Of a stretch of 8,693 nucleotides of DNA, positions 7,657 through 8,693 are shown one piece after another. Each line of letters begins with the position of its first letter. Positions within the stretch are counted from its first letter, which is position 1. The notes under the pieces were generated by a model. It was not told the DNA's origin and searched no databases. It was given only the letters and a program-made list of their open reading frames with translations. The DNA is from CAJXJP01 sp034111025 (lineage in GTDB: Bacteria; Patescibacteriota; Gracilibacteria; BD1-5; UBA6164): positions 1-8,693 of the forward strand of contig JAWUYB010000031.1 of NCBI GenBank assembly GCA_034111025.1, written 5' to 3'. Made by a program: the position numbers and the translations under genes.

Positions 7657-7670
7657 TAATTTGGAGAACT

Positions 7671-7703
7671 GTCTAGTCATTAAGTTGACCGGGCTTTTTT
7701 TTT
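7671..7703 (+). terminator. Terminator of the PiT gene (imperfect stem, U9)
   Basis: GTCTAGTCA (7671-7679) pairs with TGACCGGGC (7686-7694), with two G-U pairs and one A-C mismatch, followed by nine T's. This differs from the A/U-symmetric hairpins elsewhere in the window and is the most conventional-looking terminator, though its stem is imperfect. Partial read-through to the VTC gene is possible. Confidence 0.55.
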
Positions 7704-7738
7704 GTGATAAAATTTATATATAAACATATTTACTTGTT

Positions 7739-7750
7739 AATTGTGCAATT
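7739..7750. repeat. Small inverted repeat touching the VTC gene start
   Basis: AATTG-TG-CAATT ends at the base before the ATG. As RNA it would be a weak 5-bp hairpin at the ribosome-binding position, or it could be a DNA operator half-site pair. It may equally be chance. Confidence 0.25.
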
Positions 7751-8545
7751 ATGGCAACAGCTTTTGATACAAAATTAAATACATTTCAAGCATTAACTCT
7801 TACAGAATTAAATGCTCAAGCAAGTTATTTAAAAAGAATTGATAGAAAATTTTTATTAACAAAAGATCAATTTGCTGAAATTTTAGAGGATCTTAAAGAA
7901 GATTTTCAAGTATTAGAGATTGCTGGAAGAAAAGTATTTTCTTATGACAATGTTTATATGGATACTGATGATTATTTATTTTATAATCAACATCAAGATA
8001 AATTTAAAATAAGAACAAAGATTAGAACAAGATTATATAAAGATTCCGATATGGCATTCTTTGAGTTTAAACAAAAAATTAATGGAATTACTCAAAAATT
8101 TAGATATCAATTCCCTTCTGAAGAACATGGTATTATGACAAAAGGAAAGAAAAGATTTTTTGAATGAGTATGGCAAAGTATGTATCAAGGAACTCCAGAG
8201 TCTCCACATATTTTCCCTTCAATCAAAACAGCTTATAAAAGAATTACTCTCGTAGAAAAAAAATGAGGAGAAAGACTTACTATTGATTTTAGCATAAAAA
8301 CTCTAGATTTAAGAGATGAAGAGGCTAATAGTATCAAATTAAAAAATCTAGTAATTATAGAAAGTAAATCATTATGAGACGATTGTACCAGTATGAAAAT
8401 AATGAAAAAACATGGTATTGCAGAAGCAAAGTCATGTAGTAAATATTCATTAGGTGTTGTATATGCAGGTTTAGTAAAAAAATATGATACTTTTGCTGAA
8501 ACTATGGAAGAAATTGAAAAAATAAAATTAGAAATAATGAAATAA
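7751..8545 (+). CDS. VTC-domain protein (polyphosphate polymerase-like, triphosphate-tunnel fold)
   Basis: The protein is 264 aa, almost exactly one VTC domain, with 3 UGA=Gly codons. The pattern is typical: LKRIDRKFLL at 27-36; VYMDTDDYLFYNQH at 68-81; KIRTKIRTRLY at 86-96; FFEFKQK at 103-109; AYKRITL at 161-167; LTIDFSI at 176-182; VIIESKS at 201-207; and CSKYSLGV at 229-236. By analogy with yeast Vtc4, the basic tunnel residues would be K33, R92/R94, K107, R164 and K231, with E204 as the metal-binding acid. This mapping is inferred by eye. Vtc4 makes polyphosphate from ATP; bacterial homologues carry the domain alone and their activity is mostly untested. There are no membrane segments, so it is probably cytoplasmic. 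It follows the PiT permease by 94 bases. No Shine-Dalgarno is seen, and the IS begins 10 bases after its stop. Confidence 0.88.
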
Positions 8546-8555
8546 AAACGACCTC

Positions 8556-8592
8556 TGAACTGCCCCCTAAAAAGTAGAGTGGAAATAAAAAA
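8556..8592 (+). repeat. Left terminal inverted repeat (IRL) of the right IS3-family element
   Basis: TGAACTGCCCCC, then TAAAAAGTAGAGTGG and AAATAAAAAA. It matches the minus-strand repeat ending at 434 except for a 2-base gap and a few substitutions near positions 8-16. Confidence 0.85.
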
Positions 8593-8607
8593 GACACTCT
8601 ACTTTTT
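8569..8607 (+). terminator. Hairpin inside the IS left end, terminator-like
   Basis: AAAAAGTAGAGTG (8569-8581), part of the inverted repeat, pairs perfectly with CACTCTACTTTTT (8595-8607) and is followed by more T's. The right-end repeat at 396-434 lacks this second arm. It could shield the transposase from transcription entering the IS, and it would end the VTC gene's transcript, which has no other terminator. Confidence 0.6.
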
Positions 8608-8619
8608 TTGTATATTAAA

Positions 8620-8625
8620 TATAAT
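8620..8625 (+). promoter_or_regulatory. -10 box for IS orfA
   Basis: A perfect TATAAT lies 43 bases before the orfA ATG, just after the internal hairpin. No good -35 sits at standard spacing; the expected place falls inside the hairpin arm CTCTACTTT. In IS3 elements a stronger promoter often forms only when the ends join in the circular intermediate, which cannot be tested here. Confidence 0.35.
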
Positions 8626-8668
8626 ACTAAAAAGAAGTAGAATATATTAATATTAAAAATAAATAATC

Positions 8669-8693
8669 ATGTCTAAAATAATATATAGTACAG
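8669..8693 (+). CDS. IS3-family OrfA (helix-turn-helix subunit), first codons only
   Basis: ATG at 8669 begins MSKIIYST before the window ends. This resembles the usual IS3 OrfA start (MSKRxYSxEFK), the DNA-binding subunit that is joined to OrfB by frameshifting to form transposase. The call rests mainly on position: it lies 77 bases after an IS3-type inverted repeat and downstream of a -10 box. Eight residues cannot confirm the family alone. Confidence 0.55.

Larger units (their letters stand above)
8556..8693 (+). mobile_element. Left end of a second IS3-family element (continues past the window)
   Basis: The element begins with the TGAACTGCCCCC terminal repeat, then an internal hairpin, a -10 box and the first codons of orfA. 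It has the same orientation as the remnant at the left edge, and the terminal repeats are nearly identical, so both belong to one IS type. Insertion 10 bases past the VTC gene's stop leaves that gene intact. The transposase and right end are outside the window, so completeness cannot be judged. Confidence 0.75.

Noticed and set aside
450..8545. A run of pseudogenes broken by TGA stops
   Set aside because: The breaks are only TGA, never TAA or TAG, they lie on conserved glycines, and the reading frames are otherwise full length for their families.
450..8545. UGA as tryptophan (code 4) or selenocysteine
   Set aside because: TGG is used normally for Trp (W259 of the HisRS-like protein, HW in the PAP2 motif), the UGA positions match conserved Gly rather than Trp or Cys, and there are far too many for selenocysteine.
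435..8555. Composite transposon carrying the seven genes as cargo
   Set aside because: murG and the other genes look native (code 25, matching composition), the left IS copy is decayed, and no target duplication can be seen because the outer ends lie outside the window. Kept only as a structural observation.
1..8693. CRISPR array, tRNA, rRNA or riboswitch
   Set aside because: No regularly spaced repeats, cloverleaf-like stretch or recognisable aptamer core was seen; non-coding gaps are short and explained by promoters, terminators and IS ends.

Overview
The window only makes sense if UGA is read as glycine (genetic code 25), as in Candidatus Gracilibacteria (BD1-5) and Absconditabacteria (SR1). 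Read with the standard code, every gene breaks into short pieces. Read with UGA=Gly, seven full-length proteins appear, and their in-frame UGA codons fall on family-conserved glycines (MurG GGxxGGH loop, PiT GANDVAN..GP, MgtC FLGAGA, transposase RKGN). All eight visible stops are TAA. I count about 79 in-frame UGAs in the seven intact genes and no CGA or CGG arginine codon. The DNA is strongly A+T-rich, intergenic spaces are short, and most genes have their own hairpin terminator and no clear Shine-Dalgarno sequence. This fits a streamlined CPR/Patescibacteria genome.

Layout, left to right: (1) 1-434, the decayed 3' end of an IS3-family insertion sequence, with a transposase remnant and a right inverted repeat. 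(2) 450-1139 (-), an MgtC/SapB-family membrane protein. (3) 1210-2517 (-), a histidyl-tRNA-synthetase-like protein of normal length that has lost most signature catalytic residues. (4) 2518-2700, a divergent promoter region. (5) 2701-3288 (+), a PAP2/BcrC-like undecaprenyl-diphosphatase candidate. (6) 3383-4966 (+), a type IV pilin-like surface protein with a C-terminal FISUMP domain, six cysteines and an EF-hand/dockerin-like loop. (7) 5041-6105 (+), MurG. (8) 6205-7656 (+), a PiT phosphate permease. (9) 7751-8545 (+), a VTC-domain (polyphosphate polymerase-like) protein. (10) 8556-8693, the left end of a second IS3-family element in the same orientation, with the first codons of its orfA.

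Two functional themes can be inferred. MurG and the PAP2 phosphatase both belong to the lipid II/undecaprenyl cycle. The PiT permease and the VTC-domain protein are neighbours on one strand, which suggests phosphate uptake linked to polyphosphate metabolism. The pilin-FISUMP protein is probably displayed at the cell surface. The two IS ends bound about 8.1 kb in direct orientation, but the presence of core genes such as murG argues for two resident IS copies rather than a cargo transposon.

Most notable: pervasive UGA-to-Gly recoding that includes the IS, a HisRS-like probable pseudo-enzyme, the PiT-VTC pair, and IS-derived hairpins that may terminate the flanking genes on both sides.
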